64,000 nt of DNA from Sulfurimonas indica (GCF_009192995.1 NZ_SDID01000007.1:62001-126000), one strand, 5' to 3'; shown: positions 1 to 8,675, numbered from the stretch's first letter. The notes: a model not told the origin generated them from the letters alone. Numbers and translations are program-made.

Positions 1-1263
1 CAGATGATGCAAGGTAATTTTGATGAAGAAAAAGCGAAACAGTTTGGCTTACAGAAACAGGCTTTACAACAACTCATCCAACAAGCGTATCTTCTTAATC
101 TTGCGCAGTCGTATGACCTAATGGTCAGTGACCTGGAACTTTTCAAAGTTATAAAATCGCAAAAGGTTTTTTATAAAAACGGTGCTTTTGACAAAGATAC
201 ATACAAACAGGTTCTTTCACAAAACAGAATGACTCCAAAAGAGTATGAAACAGGACTTAGAAGAGAACTGCTTTTACAAAAAACTCTTGCCCTTCTTCCT
301 GTAAAAACTTCAAAAAATGAAGCAAAAATCTTAGATACACTGTTGAACATTGCAGATAAGATTGAATATAAAATACTTTCAGAATCAATGATCAGTGTTG
401 ATACATCAGATGCAAAACTCAAAGCATTCTGGGAGAGTATGAAAAACAACTTTATGACAGATGTAAGTTATGAGATCAACTTTGTCAAACAGTCTCCTGT
501 AGTAAAAGAGTACGATGAAGCTGCCATTACAAAATACTACCAAGCCAACAGAACACACTTTAAAGACAGCGAAGGTAAGATACTTCCACTCAAAGAAGCA
601 AAAGAGGCAGTAATAAAAGAGTTAAATACAAAAGCATCTAAAGATACAGCGCTCAGAACATACATCGCTTTCAAAAAAGGAAAGCTTGATTCATCGATAC
701 AGAAAGAGACACTGACAGTTTCAGCATCCAATAACCCTCTAGGAACAGAGGTACTTGAGAAGATAAAGTCTCTTTCTGCTACAAAACCGTATGCAAAACC
801 TGTTCTTGTTAACGATACTTATTATATAATCGAGTTAGTTAAAACAAACCCTGCAATGCCAAAATCTTTTGAAGCTGCACGTACGGAAGTTTTACCACTC
901 TATCTAAAACAAAAAAGAAAAGAGAAGCTCTTTGAGTTAGCAAACAACTCATTAGCTACATTTAAAGGAAAAACTACCGATTTTATCACTGTTAGTTCAT
1001 TAGATGCGATGAATGGTCTTTCAAAAGCAGAGACAGCAGAGTTTCTTCAGAAGCTTTTTACTTCTGATAAAAAAAGAGCTTTTATAACATTAAAAGATGA
1101 AAAAGTTGTTTTATACAACATTTTGGAACAAAAACTGCTTAATAACAAAAATAGTAATCAAAGTGATGTTATCACTCGATTAAAAAGTACAATGTTTAGT
1201 GAAGGTCTTCTAAAAACCCTCCAAAACAAGTACCAAACTGAGATATTTATCCAAGGACTCTAA
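1..1263 (+). CDS. SurA/PpiD-like periplasmic peptidyl-prolyl isomerase (5' end cut by window)
   Basis: The reading frame is open from base 1 (first codon cag) to the TAA at 1261-1263, so the amino terminus lies outside the window; Campylobacterota homologues begin with one membrane anchor that is missing here. The visible part starts in the SurA_N-like helical region (EEKAKQFGLQKQALQQLIQQ near the start), followed by a parvulin-like middle (about residues 140-290) and a charged helical C-terminal segment. The family is tethered to the inner membrane and helps outer-membrane and secreted proteins fold in the periplasm. It lies directly upstream of ftsA with 1 nt between stop and start, so the genes are probably cotranscribed. 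I did not see a convincing full set of parvulin active-site residues, so it may act mainly as a chaperone. Confidence 0.8.
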   Translation, partial: QMMQGNFDEEKAKQFGLQKQALQQLIQQAYLLNLAQSYDLMVSDLELFKVIKSQKVFYKNGAFDKDTYKQVLSQNRMTPKEYETGLRRELLLQKTLALLPVKTSKNEAKILDTLLNIADKIEYKILSESMISVDTSDAKLKAFWESMKNNFMTDVSYEINFVKQSPVVKEYDEAAITKYYQANRTHFKDSEGKILPLKEAKEAVIKELNTKASKDTALRTYIAFKKGKLDSSIQKETLTVSASNNPLGTEVLEKIKSLSATKPYAKPVLVNDTYYIIELVKTNPAMPKSFEAARTEVLPLYLKQKRKEKLFELANNSLATFKGKTTDFITVSSLDAMNGLSKAETAEFLQKLFTSDKKRAFITLKDEKVVLYNILEQKLLNNKNSNQSDVITRLKSTMFSEGLLKTLQNKYQTEIFIQGL

Positions 1264-1264
1264 A

Positions 1265-2623
1265 TTGAGTAGAACTGTTTTAGCCATTGACATTGGCTCA
1301 ACAAAAATTTGTGCTGTTATCGCTGAGATTGCTAACGATAACACTATCTCCATTACAGGAGCTGGAACAACAAAAGCACAAGGCCTCAAAAAAGGAAGTA
1401 TCACAAATATTGAACTTGCCTCTCGCAGTATTAAAACAGCTGTTGAAGATGCAAAAAGAGTTTCCGGTGCAAATGTTACGAGTGCAATCGTATCAATTTC
1501 GGGAGCCTATACAAAAAGTCTAAACTCTAACGGCATTGTAAATATCCAATCAAAAGAGATATCTTTTGAAGAGATCAAACGTGTTATGCATACATCTCTT
1601 TATAATGCAAATATTCCAAATGAGTATGAAGTACTTCATGCTCTGCCATTTAACTTCAAAGTAGATGATCAGGACTATATCGAAGACCCACTTGGAATGA
1701 ATGCTTCTCGTTTAGAAGTTGAAACACATATCATTACAACACAAAAATCAAATCTTAACAATCTCAAAAAAGCTGTCAAAGGTGCAGGAGTAGAAGTAGA
1801 AAACATAGTGCTTAACTCGTATGCATCAGCTATTGCAACACTTAATGAAGATGAACGCGAACTTGGTGCTGCGGTTATTGACATGGGTGGTAATACTAGC
1901 AATATTGCAATATACTCTGGAAACTCCATTAGATACAATGAGTATCTTGGTGTTGGTTCCAACCATGTCACAAGTGACCTTTCAATGGCACTGCATACAC
2001 CACTCAATGTTGCGGATAAAGTAAAACTGACATACGGCTCACTCCTTACTCCAAGTAATGACTTGATTGAACTGCCTGTAATCGGTGATGAAGAGACAAC
2101 ACACGAAGTCTCTTTGGAAGTTGTTCATAATGTTATCTTTGCAAGAGTGGAAGAGACATTGATGATACTTGCACAGTTTATTGAAAAGAGTGGTTTAAAA
2201 GATCAAATTGGTGCAGGAGTTGTTCTCACCGGTGGCTTTTCAAAAATGGAAGGCATCCGTGACTTGGCAATTGCGACCTTTGGATCTATGCCAGTACGTC
2301 TTGCAAAGCCGCGTGAGATGGATGGACTCTTTGATACACTCAGAGAACCTGAATATGCAAGTGCAATTGGTTTGATTATGTATGCTGCATATCCGTATAC
2401 ACCATATGAGATTGATGTAAACAAACGTGTACGTCATACAAATGAAACACCGACACAAAGTACAACTGTAGATCTTTCTGACACAACAGAAAACCTTACT
2501 ACTCCTCTCGTAAAAGAGGAGAAAGAAGCAAAAATGATCAATCTTGAAGAAGCACAGAGTAAAAAAAGTGATGAAGCAGGAAGCTTAAGCAAATTTTGGA
2601 ATTGGGCAACCCAGTTATTTTAA
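1265..2623 (+). CDS. ftsA: Cell division protein FtsA
   Basis: This is an actin-fold ATPase that anchors FtsZ filaments to the cytoplasmic membrane and recruits later divisome proteins. The phosphate-1 loop is at residues 9-14 (DIGSTK), and phosphate-2 (AVIDMGGNTSN) is near residue 205. An SHS2-type 1C subdomain lies between them. The last residues (SLSKFWNWATQLF) form the amphipathic membrane-targeting helix that FtsA needs, separated from the core by a charged linker (about 395-435). At 452 residues it is slightly longer than E. coli FtsA because of that linker. The start is TTG at 1265, one base after the upstream stop; no better ATG is available that keeps the first strand of the fold. 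ftsZ follows 11 bp downstream. Confidence 0.96.
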   Translation: MSRTVLAIDIGSTKICAVIAEIANDNTISITGAGTTKAQGLKKGSITNIELASRSIKTAVEDAKRVSGANVTSAIVSISGAYTKSLNSNGIVNIQSKEISFEEIKRVMHTSLYNANIPNEYEVLHALPFNFKVDDQDYIEDPLGMNASRLEVETHIITTQKSNLNNLKKAVKGAGVEVENIVLNSYASAIATLNEDERELGAAVIDMGGNTSNIAIYSGNSIRYNEYLGVGSNHVTSDLSMALHTPLNVADKVKLTYGSLLTPSNDLIELPVIGDEETTHEVSLEVVHNVIFARVEETLMILAQFIEKSGLKDQIGAGVVLTGGFSKMEGIRDLAIATFGSMPVRLAKPREMDGLFDTLREPEYASAIGLIMYAAYPYTPYEIDVNKRVRHTNETPTQSTTVDLSDTTENLTTPLVKEEKEAKMINLEEAQSKKSDEAGSLSKFWNWATQLF

Positions 2624-2634
2624 AGGAGTGAAAT

Positions 2635-3747
2635 ATGGAACCGTTTGTAATTGAAGAGACACATAACCCAAGTGGAGCACGAATCATAGCTGTAGGCGTC
2701 GGTGGCGGCGGTGGTAATATGATTGGACATATGATTAACGAAGGTGTCAGTGGCATTGAGATGATGCTTATCAATACTGATGCACAGGTGTTAAGCGAAA
2801 CAAATGCTGCAACAAAGATACAAATCGGTGCAAAGCTTACAAAAGGGCTAGGTGCTGGAATGAAACCAAACATTGGTAAAGATTCTGCATTGGAAAACTA
2901 TGATGATATTCGCTCAGCTCTTGAAGGTGCTGATATTGTCTTTATCTCTGCCGGTCTTGGTGGTGGAACTGGAACAGGGGCTGCTCCTGTTGTTGCTCAA
3001 ATTGCCAAAGAGGTTGGTGCGCTTACAATCTCCATCGTTACAAAACCTTTTATGTTTGAAGGGCGTAAACGTCTTAAACTTGCTGAGAGCGGTTTAGAGG
3101 AGCTTAAAAAAGAGAGTGATTCTATTGTTGTTATTCCAAATGACAAACTCCTTTCAATTATTGACAGAAAACTGGGACTCAAAGAGAGCTTTAAAATCGT
3201 TGACTCTGTTTTAGCGCAAGCAGTAAGTGGAACTTCCGGTGTAATTCTCTCAAGCGGTGAAAATGACATCAACCTTGACTTTGCCGACCTGCAAACTGTA
3301 ATGAGCCATAAAGGTATGGCACTTATGGGCGTTGGTGAGCATGAGGGTGAAAATGCTGCTTATGAAGCAATCAAAGCGGCTATTGAATCACCACTCCTTG
3401 ACAATATGTCCATCAATGGCGCAATGGGTGTACTTGTACACTTTAGTATGCACCCTGACTTTCCCATGATGGAACTCGCAGAAGCTATGGAAGTAGTTCA
3501 TGAGAGTGCACATGATGATGCTGAAGTTATCTGGGGAACATCTACTGATGCTACACTGAATGAGAATTACGTAAAAATCACAATTGTTGCGACAGGTTTT
3601 GAAAAAGATCTGGCAAACAATGAAGATTTTGTAGCAGAAAACCCAGCTCCAAAAGTTGAAAAAATCCGTCCTCGCCTTGTAGTTGGTGGTGACTTAGATA
3701 GTGACTATCTTGACATTCCTGCATATATGAGACAACAACAAGATTAA
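2635..3747 (+). CDS. ftsZ: Cell division GTPase FtsZ
   Basis: This tubulin homologue polymerises into the Z ring at midcell. The sequence shows the N-terminal glycine-rich nucleotide loop (VGVGGGGGNMI), the tubulin signature GGGTGTGAAP at about residues 106-115, the synergy-loop region, and the conserved C-terminal peptide (LDIPAYMRQ) that binds FtsA. Length (370 aa) is normal. A strong ribosome-binding site (aaaggag, 2622-2628) precedes the ATG. The gene follows ftsA at 11 bp in what looks like one transcript, the usual dcw-tail arrangement, although the murein-synthesis genes of the classical dcw cluster are not beside it (murC is 28 kb away). Confidence 0.98.
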   Translation: MEPFVIEETHNPSGARIIAVGVGGGGGNMIGHMINEGVSGIEMMLINTDAQVLSETNAATKIQIGAKLTKGLGAGMKPNIGKDSALENYDDIRSALEGADIVFISAGLGGGTGTGAAPVVAQIAKEVGALTISIVTKPFMFEGRKRLKLAESGLEELKKESDSIVVIPNDKLLSIIDRKLGLKESFKIVDSVLAQAVSGTSGVILSSGENDINLDFADLQTVMSHKGMALMGVGEHEGENAAYEAIKAAIESPLLDNMSINGAMGVLVHFSMHPDFPMMELAEAMEVVHESAHDDAEVIWGTSTDATLNENYVKITIVATGFEKDLANNEDFVAENPAPKVEKIRPRLVVGGDLDSDYLDIPAYMRQQQD

Positions 3748-3749
3748 CC

Positions 3750-4055
3750 TTGTCTGCTTCTTTTGAAAAGATCATGAAGGCCAAATCACTCCTTGGCCTG
3801 CGTGAGAAATCCTCCCTTAAAGAGATTAAAAACAAATACAAAAACCTTATGAAAAAATGGCATCCTGATAAGCATAAGGATAATATTGAAAAAGCTACAA
3901 AGATGAGTGTTAAAATCAATGAAGCCTACAAAACCATCCTTGAGTACACAAGCCACTATGAATACCCTTTTGATGAAGAGAGTATAAAAGCAAAATACCA
4001 GTCACCCTCAGATTGGATGAAAGACAGATTTGGTAATAAAAAAAATATGATTTAA
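3750..4055 (+). CDS. Small J-domain (DnaJ-like) protein
   Basis: This 101-aa protein carries a J-domain in its first 70 residues: helix I/II material is followed by the HPD tripeptide at residues 38-40 (KKWHPDKHKD) and helix III (MSVKINEAYKTILEY). It lacks the Gly/Phe, zinc-finger and C-terminal substrate domains of DnaJ, so it should be a specialised co-chaperone that stimulates a DnaK ATPase. The start is TTG at 3750, 2 bp after the ftsZ stop; an internal ATG at 3774 would still leave the J-domain intact. Coupling to ftsZ suggests co-expression with the division machinery. Its client is unknown. Confidence 0.8.
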   Translation: MSASFEKIMKAKSLLGLREKSSLKEIKNKYKNLMKKWHPDKHKDNIEKATKMSVKINEAYKTILEYTSHYEYPFDEESIKAKYQSPSDWMKDRFGNKKNMI

Positions 4056-4070
4056 TAAATGAAGAAAAAA

Positions 4071-4102
4071 ATTACAAAGAGTATCTTAAAACTCTTTGTA
4101 AT
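4071..4102. terminator. Bidirectional hairpin terminator
   Basis: A perfect 12-bp inverted repeat (ATTACAAAGAGT / ACTCTTTGTAAT, loop 8 nt) lies between the convergent J-domain and TraT genes. For minus-strand transcripts the stem is followed by a run of U (complement of 4065-4070), giving a good intrinsic terminator; on the plus side the tail is only A/T-rich. Confidence 0.8.
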
Positions 4103-4111
4103 ATTAAATAA

Positions 4112-4858
4112 TTAAAATGTTCCTGCGATTGAACGTGCTAATGCTTTTTCAAGCACTGGTTCAGCCTCTGAAAAATCTAAATTCACCTTTTCTGCTGTAG
4201 AAATAATACGAGTTCGGTATGTTTTCCATTTAACTTTACCGCCTTTGATATCTTGTTGTACCTTTGTTGAGCTTCCTTGAGCTAAAGAAGCTTGTTGTGT
4301 TTGTGTAACAATCTCTCCCTCTAATGGTCTTTCACGAATTTGCAAATCTGTTACCATTACATAAAAAGTGTCATCAACAAGGGCATCTCCTAAAAAGCCA
4401 AGTGCTGCACCTGCAAGTGCTACTCCAGCAGTTCCTCTACCACCTGCATTCATTGCATACGCTGCTGTACCACCAGCTAAAGCACCAGTAACAGCTGCCC
4501 CATAACCAGATCCCATAAGTCCCTGAGCTTCCCTTTTATCAGTCTTACTAACCTTTAAAATATTACCTTGAAGCATATATGTAGCTTTTGCAGGATCATT
4601 CGTTATTTTATACCCTTTTGCTTTAAGCTCATTTACAATTGCATCCTTAACATGTACTTCTTTATCTGATGTGTTTCTGATATTAAAATAAATAATTTTT
4701 TTATCTGGACTCACAGGTTCTAAAAATATTGTATCCGACATTTTTGTTTGAACATCTAAATTTCTTTTTTTGATTGCTGTATGCATAGCACTACATCCAC
4801 TAAATCCCATACTCATTAATGCTACTAATGAAACTGTAACAATCCCTTTTCTTAACAT
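4112..4858 (-). CDS. TraT-family outer-membrane lipoprotein
   Basis: This 248-aa protein has a lipoprotein signal ending in the lipobox GFSGC (Cys22). The mature part matches the TraT complement-resistance/surface-exclusion family: an N-terminal KKRNLDVQTKMSDTIFLEP segment, a central Gly/Ala-rich hydrophobic stretch (about residues 117-163) and a C-terminal TRIISTAEKVNLDF segment. TraT proteins form oligomers in the outer membrane. In F plasmids they block mating-pair formation, and chromosomal copies are linked to serum or surface resistance. No conjugation genes are nearby, so a surface-exclusion role is not supported. It is monocistronic, with a ribosome-binding site (aggag) 9 nt before the ATG, a convergent terminator downstream, and a (TA)7 tract in its promoter. 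Confidence 0.88.
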   Translation of the reverse strand: MLRKGIVTVSLVALMSMGFSGCSAMHTAIKKRNLDVQTKMSDTIFLEPVSPDKKIIYFNIRNTSDKEVHVKDAIVNELKAKGYKITNDPAKATYMLQGNILKVSKTDKREAQGLMGSGYGAAVTGALAGGTAAYAMNAGGRGTAGVALAGAALGFLGDALVDDTFYVMVTDLQIRERPLEGEIVTQTQQASLAQGSSTKVQQDIKGGKVKWKTYRTRIISTAEKVNLDFSEAEPVLEKALARSIAGTF

Positions 4859-4892
4859 ATTTTCATACTCCTAATTAAAATTTAGAAAAAAT

Positions 4893-4906
4893 TATATATA
4901 TATATA
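4893..4906. repeat. (TA)7 dinucleotide tract in traT-like promoter
   Basis: Fourteen bases of alternating TA precede the TraT-type gene. Read on the minus strand the tract ends as TATAAT, so it includes or abuts the -10 element. Length change by slipped-strand mispairing could alter promoter strength; seven units is short, so this is only a possibility. Confidence 0.5.
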
Positions 4907-4932
4907 TTAAAAAGAACTGAATTGTATTATTT

Positions 4933-5892
4933 CTACAGCCATACCCCATTTTTCAAATAATATGCCAGTGGATAATAGCTAACAGTCATTACATAAACTG
5001 TATTGTAAAAAAGTGAAATATTAAAATGCTTTCGTAACTCTTCAGCTTTAAAATCTATGATACCAATGACAAAACCAAAAAATGTTCCAACAAAAAGCAC
5101 TATGTATAAAAAATATCCTATATAGTTGTAATCACTCTGTAAAATACAAAATGGACAGTGGTGTGTCGGTTGTTCATAAATGTATGTACCAAAAAATGCA
5201 ATAAGTGTTATCAATGCAATAAGTAAGAACAAAATATTTACAACAGCATAGATATATCTGTTTTTCAGTAAATACAAAAGTACTAAAAGGGCAAAGAGTC
5301 CATAAAAAACTGTCAGTAAAACTCTCGGTGATGCACTCAGTATCTCTGCTAAGTATGTTGCCGAAGTGGTGGAGAAAATTGCCCCACAACAATCCACTAC
5401 ACTGCTTATGTCCATAGCATTGAACATAAAACTCTCTAAAACTATCTCAGATATAAGAAGAAAATAGGCAACACAAAAAAGCAAAAACTTCTGCTTGAGA
5501 TAAGGTTGATGTTCATACTTTATATCCTCATCATTGAGTACTATCCAAAAGGCAAAAACATAAAGGTTGAGTATCTTTAAAAACAGTAGCGGTGTTCCAT
5601 AGCTTGTAGCACTGACAACACCGGCAGCACACATTGCTCCAGGAAGGATATTTGAGATATCATCCAGGGTATAGACAAAAAAGATAAAAAGCGGAATCTT
5701 TACATAAAATATAAACTTGATGATAGTTGCAGAGAGATAGCTCTTTTTTTCCAAAGCGTACTGATAGGAAGTTGTTGCATTTGCATCATACTTCAAAACA
5801 ATTTTTAGAGAGTTAATGAACGCTATTGTCGCAAAAATGACAAAAAGAAGATTTAAAACACTCAACGTAATTATCTCAGGTGTTAAAAACAT
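4933..5892 (-). CDS. Polytopic membrane protein with CPFC motif, NosL/ABC operon
   Basis: I do not recognise a named family. The 319-aa protein is very hydrophobic, with about eight predicted membrane segments. It contains several cysteines close to membrane boundaries: one near residue 84 (GAMCAAG), a CC pair near 167 (VVDCCGA) and a CPFC dithiol near 246-249 (HHCPFCILQ). The CxxC followed by a membrane segment recalls DsbB/VKOR-type thiol oxidoreductases or metal-handling proteins, but this is resemblance only. Its ATG at 5892 shares one base with the stop of the upstream ABC ATPase, so it is the last gene of the operon NosL - permease - ATPase - this protein. A role in periplasmic copper or thiol handling is inferred from that context. 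Confidence 0.6.
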   Translation of the reverse strand: MFLTPEIITLSVLNLLFVIFATIAFINSLKIVLKYDANATTSYQYALEKKSYLSATIIKFIFYVKIPLFIFFVYTLDDISNILPGAMCAAGVVSATSYGTPLLFLKILNLYVFAFWIVLNDEDIKYEHQPYLKQKFLLFCVAYFLLISEIVLESFMFNAMDISSVVDCCGAIFSTTSATYLAEILSASPRVLLTVFYGLFALLVLLYLLKNRYIYAVVNILFLLIALITLIAFFGTYIYEQPTHHCPFCILQSDYNYIGYFLYIVLFVGTFFGFVIGIIDFKAEELRKHFNISLFYNTVYVMTVSYYPLAYYLKNGVWL

Positions 5893-6548
5893 CAGAGTAA
5901 CTTTCCATGTTCAAGATTAATGACTCTGTCAACAAAATCAAGCTCAAAAAAGAGCGGATCATGTGTTGCAACGACAATTGTTCGATTTTTTGACTTTAGC
6001 TCACGCAGTATCTCTATAAACTCACAGGAGAGTTTTTCATCAAGATTAGCTGTTGGTTCATCTGCTAAAATGATTTTTGGGTCATTAATGTTTGCTCTGG
6101 CAATTGCAACACGTTGCTGTTCTCCGCCTGAGAGATTTCTAACCATCAAAGATGATTTATGTGCTATAGAAAACATCTCTAACACTCTCTTTGCTTTTTG
6201 ACGCATAAGCTCACGTGGTAAATTGAGAGGAAAAAGTGGCAAAAGTACATTCTCTTCTACACTTAATTCAGGAATAAGATTATACTTTTGAAATACGATA
6301 CCGATATTGTCCCGTCTGTATGAAGCTGCAAAATGGTCCGGTAGTTTTGATATCTTCTTACCATCAACGATCACTTCACCCATTGTTGGTTTTGAGAGCC
6401 CAGCAATCAAAGATAAAATGGTACTCTTTCCACTTCCACTTACCCCTTTTAAGACAATAAGCTCACCCTCACCAAACTCCAATGAGATATCTTGCAGTGC
6501 TTTGATATTTTTGCCATAGATTTTTGAAACATTTTTTAACTTTATCAT
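5892..6548 (-). CDS. ABC transporter ATP-binding protein (LolD/MacB type)
   Basis: This 218-aa stand-alone nucleotide-binding domain has Walker A GVSGSGKST at residues 35-43, the signature LSGGEQQRV near residue 140, Walker B IILADEPTANLD and the switch histidine in VATHDP. The Q-loop reads VFQKYNLIPEL. Size and motifs fit the LolD/MacB/FtsE class, which powers mechanotransmission or lipoprotein/peptide export rather than solute import. It overlaps the FtsX-type permease by 4 bp, so the two form one transporter. The operon link to NosL suggests that it belongs to a NosL-associated system like NosDFY, but the partner is of FtsX type and no NosD is present. Confidence 0.9.
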   Translation of the reverse strand: MIKLKNVSKIYGKNIKALQDISLEFGEGELIVLKGVSGSGKSTILSLIAGLSKPTMGEVIVDGKKISKLPDHFAASYRRDNIGIVFQKYNLIPELSVEENVLLPLFPLNLPRELMRQKAKRVLEMFSIAHKSSLMVRNLSGGEQQRVAIARANINDPKIILADEPTANLDEKLSCEFIEILRELKSKNRTIVVATHDPLFFELDFVDRVINLEHGKLL

Positions 6549-7720
6549 CGCATGACCTCATCAGCATCGAGTGTTGCAACTCTCCATGAAGGAATCAGTG
6601 TTGCTGCGATATAAACAGGTACAGAGAGTAGAAATATAAGTAGAATATATGATAATTCAATATGTATATTTAATTGAAAGTTATGAATCTCAAGCATATT
6701 TTCATGGGTAAATATTGCACCAAGCAGTGGCGCTTTGAATACAAAAACATAAACAAATGCGATACCTAATCCTAGAGTAAAAGAGAAAAATGAAAGCAGT
6801 GTAGCTTCATAGAATTTTGCGTGCAGTACATCTTCTACGCACCACCCTATCGCTTTTAATATCCCTATCTCACGCTTTTCTTCACTGCTGAGTCCATTTG
6901 CTTTGTCATAAATGATGATGAAAAATGTAAAAAGTGCTATAACAAAGAGTGAGAGAAAAACACCACTGTCATAGTCAAAAAGCTTTTCATACTCTAGCAG
7001 TAGATCATCTTTGGACGTTACTTTTGCATTTGGTAGCAGCAGACGAATCTTTGAGCTTATAAACTCCAACTCATTTTTATTTGCAACACTTAGAGCAATA
7101 TCACTTCCCTCATCTGCACTATATCCAAAAATCTCTCGCAGCGTATCTTTGCTCATTATGATGAGATTTTTTAACTCCACTCTCTCACCTACATCAAAAC
7201 TGGCTTTTATACTGACCTTATGTAAGCTTCCATCAGGCTTTATAAAATTAAAGTACTCTTTATAATAGGCTTGGTTCATGATATCTTGAACATTTTTACT
7301 CACAAGCATTTCTGAGTCACTCAGCTCATACTGTTCTAAAAGCTTTGCGACCACAGGATCATCCTGCATCTCAAAAGCATCAACGCCCAGCAGATAAAAT
7401 GTACTCTCTTTGGGCCTGAAATAATACTTTCCTTGTACTTCTAGTTTTCCTGCTGTAACACCCTCTATCTCTAAAAGCTTATCAAGTACACTTACATCTA
7501 TAGCTGCAGGCATTCCGGCTTTGTAGTTTTGTATGATGATATCACTTTGATTTGCTATACGCTCTTTTAGCTCATAACGCAGAGAACTTGTCACAAAAAA
7601 AAGCGTGGCAAGCAGTGCAACTAAAAGCGTAAATACAGTGACAATAAAGATATTTTTGTTTTTATGCCGTAAAATATAACTGTAGGCGTATTCTAAAAGA
7701 TAGAAGTTTATTTTATTCAT
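6545..7720 (-). CDS. ABC transporter permease, FtsX/MacB family
   Basis: This 391-aa protein has one N-terminal membrane helix (about residues 20-45), a large periplasmic domain (about 50-255) and three C-terminal helices with the FtsX-domain signature EKREIGILKAIGWCVEDVL between the second and third helices. This topology is typical of LolC/E, MacB and FtsX permeases, which couple ATP hydrolysis to periplasmic movements. It overlaps the ATPase gene downstream by 4 bp and the NosL gene upstream by 8 bp, so translation is probably coupled. The substrate is not evident from the sequence. Confidence 0.88.
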   Translation of the reverse strand: MNKINFYLLEYAYSYILRHKNKNIFIVTVFTLLVALLATLFFVTSSLRYELKERIANQSDIIIQNYKAGMPAAIDVSVLDKLLEIEGVTAGKLEVQGKYYFRPKESTFYLLGVDAFEMQDDPVVAKLLEQYELSDSEMLVSKNVQDIMNQAYYKEYFNFIKPDGSLHKVSIKASFDVGERVELKNLIIMSKDTLREIFGYSADEGSDIALSVANKNELEFISSKIRLLLPNAKVTSKDDLLLEYEKLFDYDSGVFLSLFVIALFTFFIIIYDKANGLSSEEKREIGILKAIGWCVEDVLHAKFYEATLLSFFSFTLGLGIAFVYVFVFKAPLLGAIFTHENMLEIHNFQLNIHIELSYILLIFLLSVPVYIAATLIPSWRVATLDADEVMR

Positions 7721-8384
7721 CGAGTTTATGCACCATTGCAGCTGTTACATTATCAAAGCGAACGATTGTTTTGCCCCGATGATCGAACAAAAACTGTTTT
7801 GCACTTTTTTCATTTTTAAATCCTATCAACTCATGCCCCATGGGTCCATATACATCACTTCCTATGACATAGTAAGCATCTTCTGCATCAATGGTCTCTT
7901 GTGTATAGTAAGCTCGTGTATAAATGTTTTTGATACCCTCTTTATGCTTGAAGTAGTATGTAAAGAGATCTTTCATACCATCAAAGTAGAGTTTTTTACC
8001 ATCTTGATACTCTATCATAGAGACCCATCGTGGATACTTATATAAAAACATACCACATATCGGGCATTTCTCTTTCTGTGAAACATTTAAATCAGGGTAT
8101 TTTCTCTCTACTTTTGCTTCTCTTTGTACATCCCATAAGTAAAGAGCCAAAGCTTCTTGATAACTGCTTTTTAAATTTCCACACTCTTTTGTCTCTTTTA
8201 TAGAGTCTAAGAGAGCCTCATAACTTTTAAATGCATTTACATTAAGCTTTGAACATTTCTTTTGAAATATTTTTTTACCCATTGGATATATCTTTTTAGA
8301 TTTCAGTGCATCTGAATAATTTGGATACGCAAAAAGATTGGTAATAAGAATAAAAAAGAGAAACAGAAGTTTAGAGAGCGACAT
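7713..8384 (-). CDS. NosL-family copper-binding accessory protein
   Basis: The protein (223 aa) has a cleavable signal peptide (cut near LFAYPN) and a C-terminal NosL domain starting at CPICGMFLYKYP (about residues 106-117), followed by the W-x-S-M-I and FDGMKDLF segments that contain the conserved methionines. NosL proteins bind Cu(I) through the Cys/Met set and help mature the CuZ site of nitrous oxide reductase. Here the usual lipobox cysteine is not obvious; an N-terminal extra domain of about 80 residues with two cysteines precedes the NosL part. No nosZ lies in the window, so it may deliver copper to another enzyme. It is the first gene of the four-gene minus-strand operon. Confidence 0.85.
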   Translation of the reverse strand: MSLSKLLFLFFILITNLFAYPNYSDALKSKKIYPMGKKIFQKKCSKLNVNAFKSYEALLDSIKETKECGNLKSSYQEALALYLWDVQREAKVERKYPDLNVSQKEKCPICGMFLYKYPRWVSMIEYQDGKKLYFDGMKDLFTYYFKHKEGIKNIYTRAYYTQETIDAEDAYYVIGSDVYGPMGHELIGFKNEKSAKQFLFDHRGKTIVRFDNVTAAMVHKLDE

Positions 8385-8403
8385 TATGCGACCTTACTAT
8401 GAT

Positions 8404-8675
8404 TTAGGGCACATCTAAAAGCCCTAACAACCCTCAGAGAGATAAAACAGAGATGAAGTTGTGAAGAACTTTTTTTGAGCCATAGCCTAAGCTACGGCGA
8501 TGAAAAATTCTTTGCAAGTTCGCTCTGTTTTACCCTCCCTACGGGCATAAGAGAAAAGTCCATACTCTTCGTTAATCTTTTTTAACTTAGCTACAGCTAG
8601 GTCTTCAAAAGATTGCCTTGATTATGAAATTTTTTCTTATGCTGAGGATTGTTAGGGCTTTTAGATGTGCCCTTA
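8404..8675. mobile_element. MITE-like non-autonomous element with 31-bp inverted ends
   Basis: This 332-bp gap between NosL and a DUF4149 gene is almost filled by one element. The ends (8407-8437 and 8642-8672) are 31-bp inverted repeats beginning GGGCACATCTAAAAGCCC with one mismatch, flanked on both sides by TTA (8404-8406, 8673-8675), a 3-bp target duplication. The interior carries two further nested inverted-repeat systems: TAAAACAGAG (8443-8452) with 8523-8532, and CATAAGAGAAAA (8546-8557) with 8630-8641, the latter enclosing AATCTTTT/AAAAGATT. No reading frame spans it. A 3-bp TNA-type duplication is known from some IS5-family elements; family assignment is inference. It may also be transcribed as a structured RNA or act as a terminator. 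Confidence 0.8.

Noticed and set aside
4112-4858. Evidence for a conjugative plasmid or ICE because of TraT
   Set aside because: No relaxase, T4SS, integrase or att site nearby; flanks are housekeeping genes.
4933-8384. A full nitrous oxide reductase (nos) cluster
   Set aside because: No nosZ, nosD or nosR is present; only a NosL domain and a different type of ABC transporter.
8404-8675. Retron or group II intron fragment, given the nested hairpins
   Set aside because: No reverse transcriptase, domain V or msr/msd features; the inverted ends and TTA duplication fit a MITE better.
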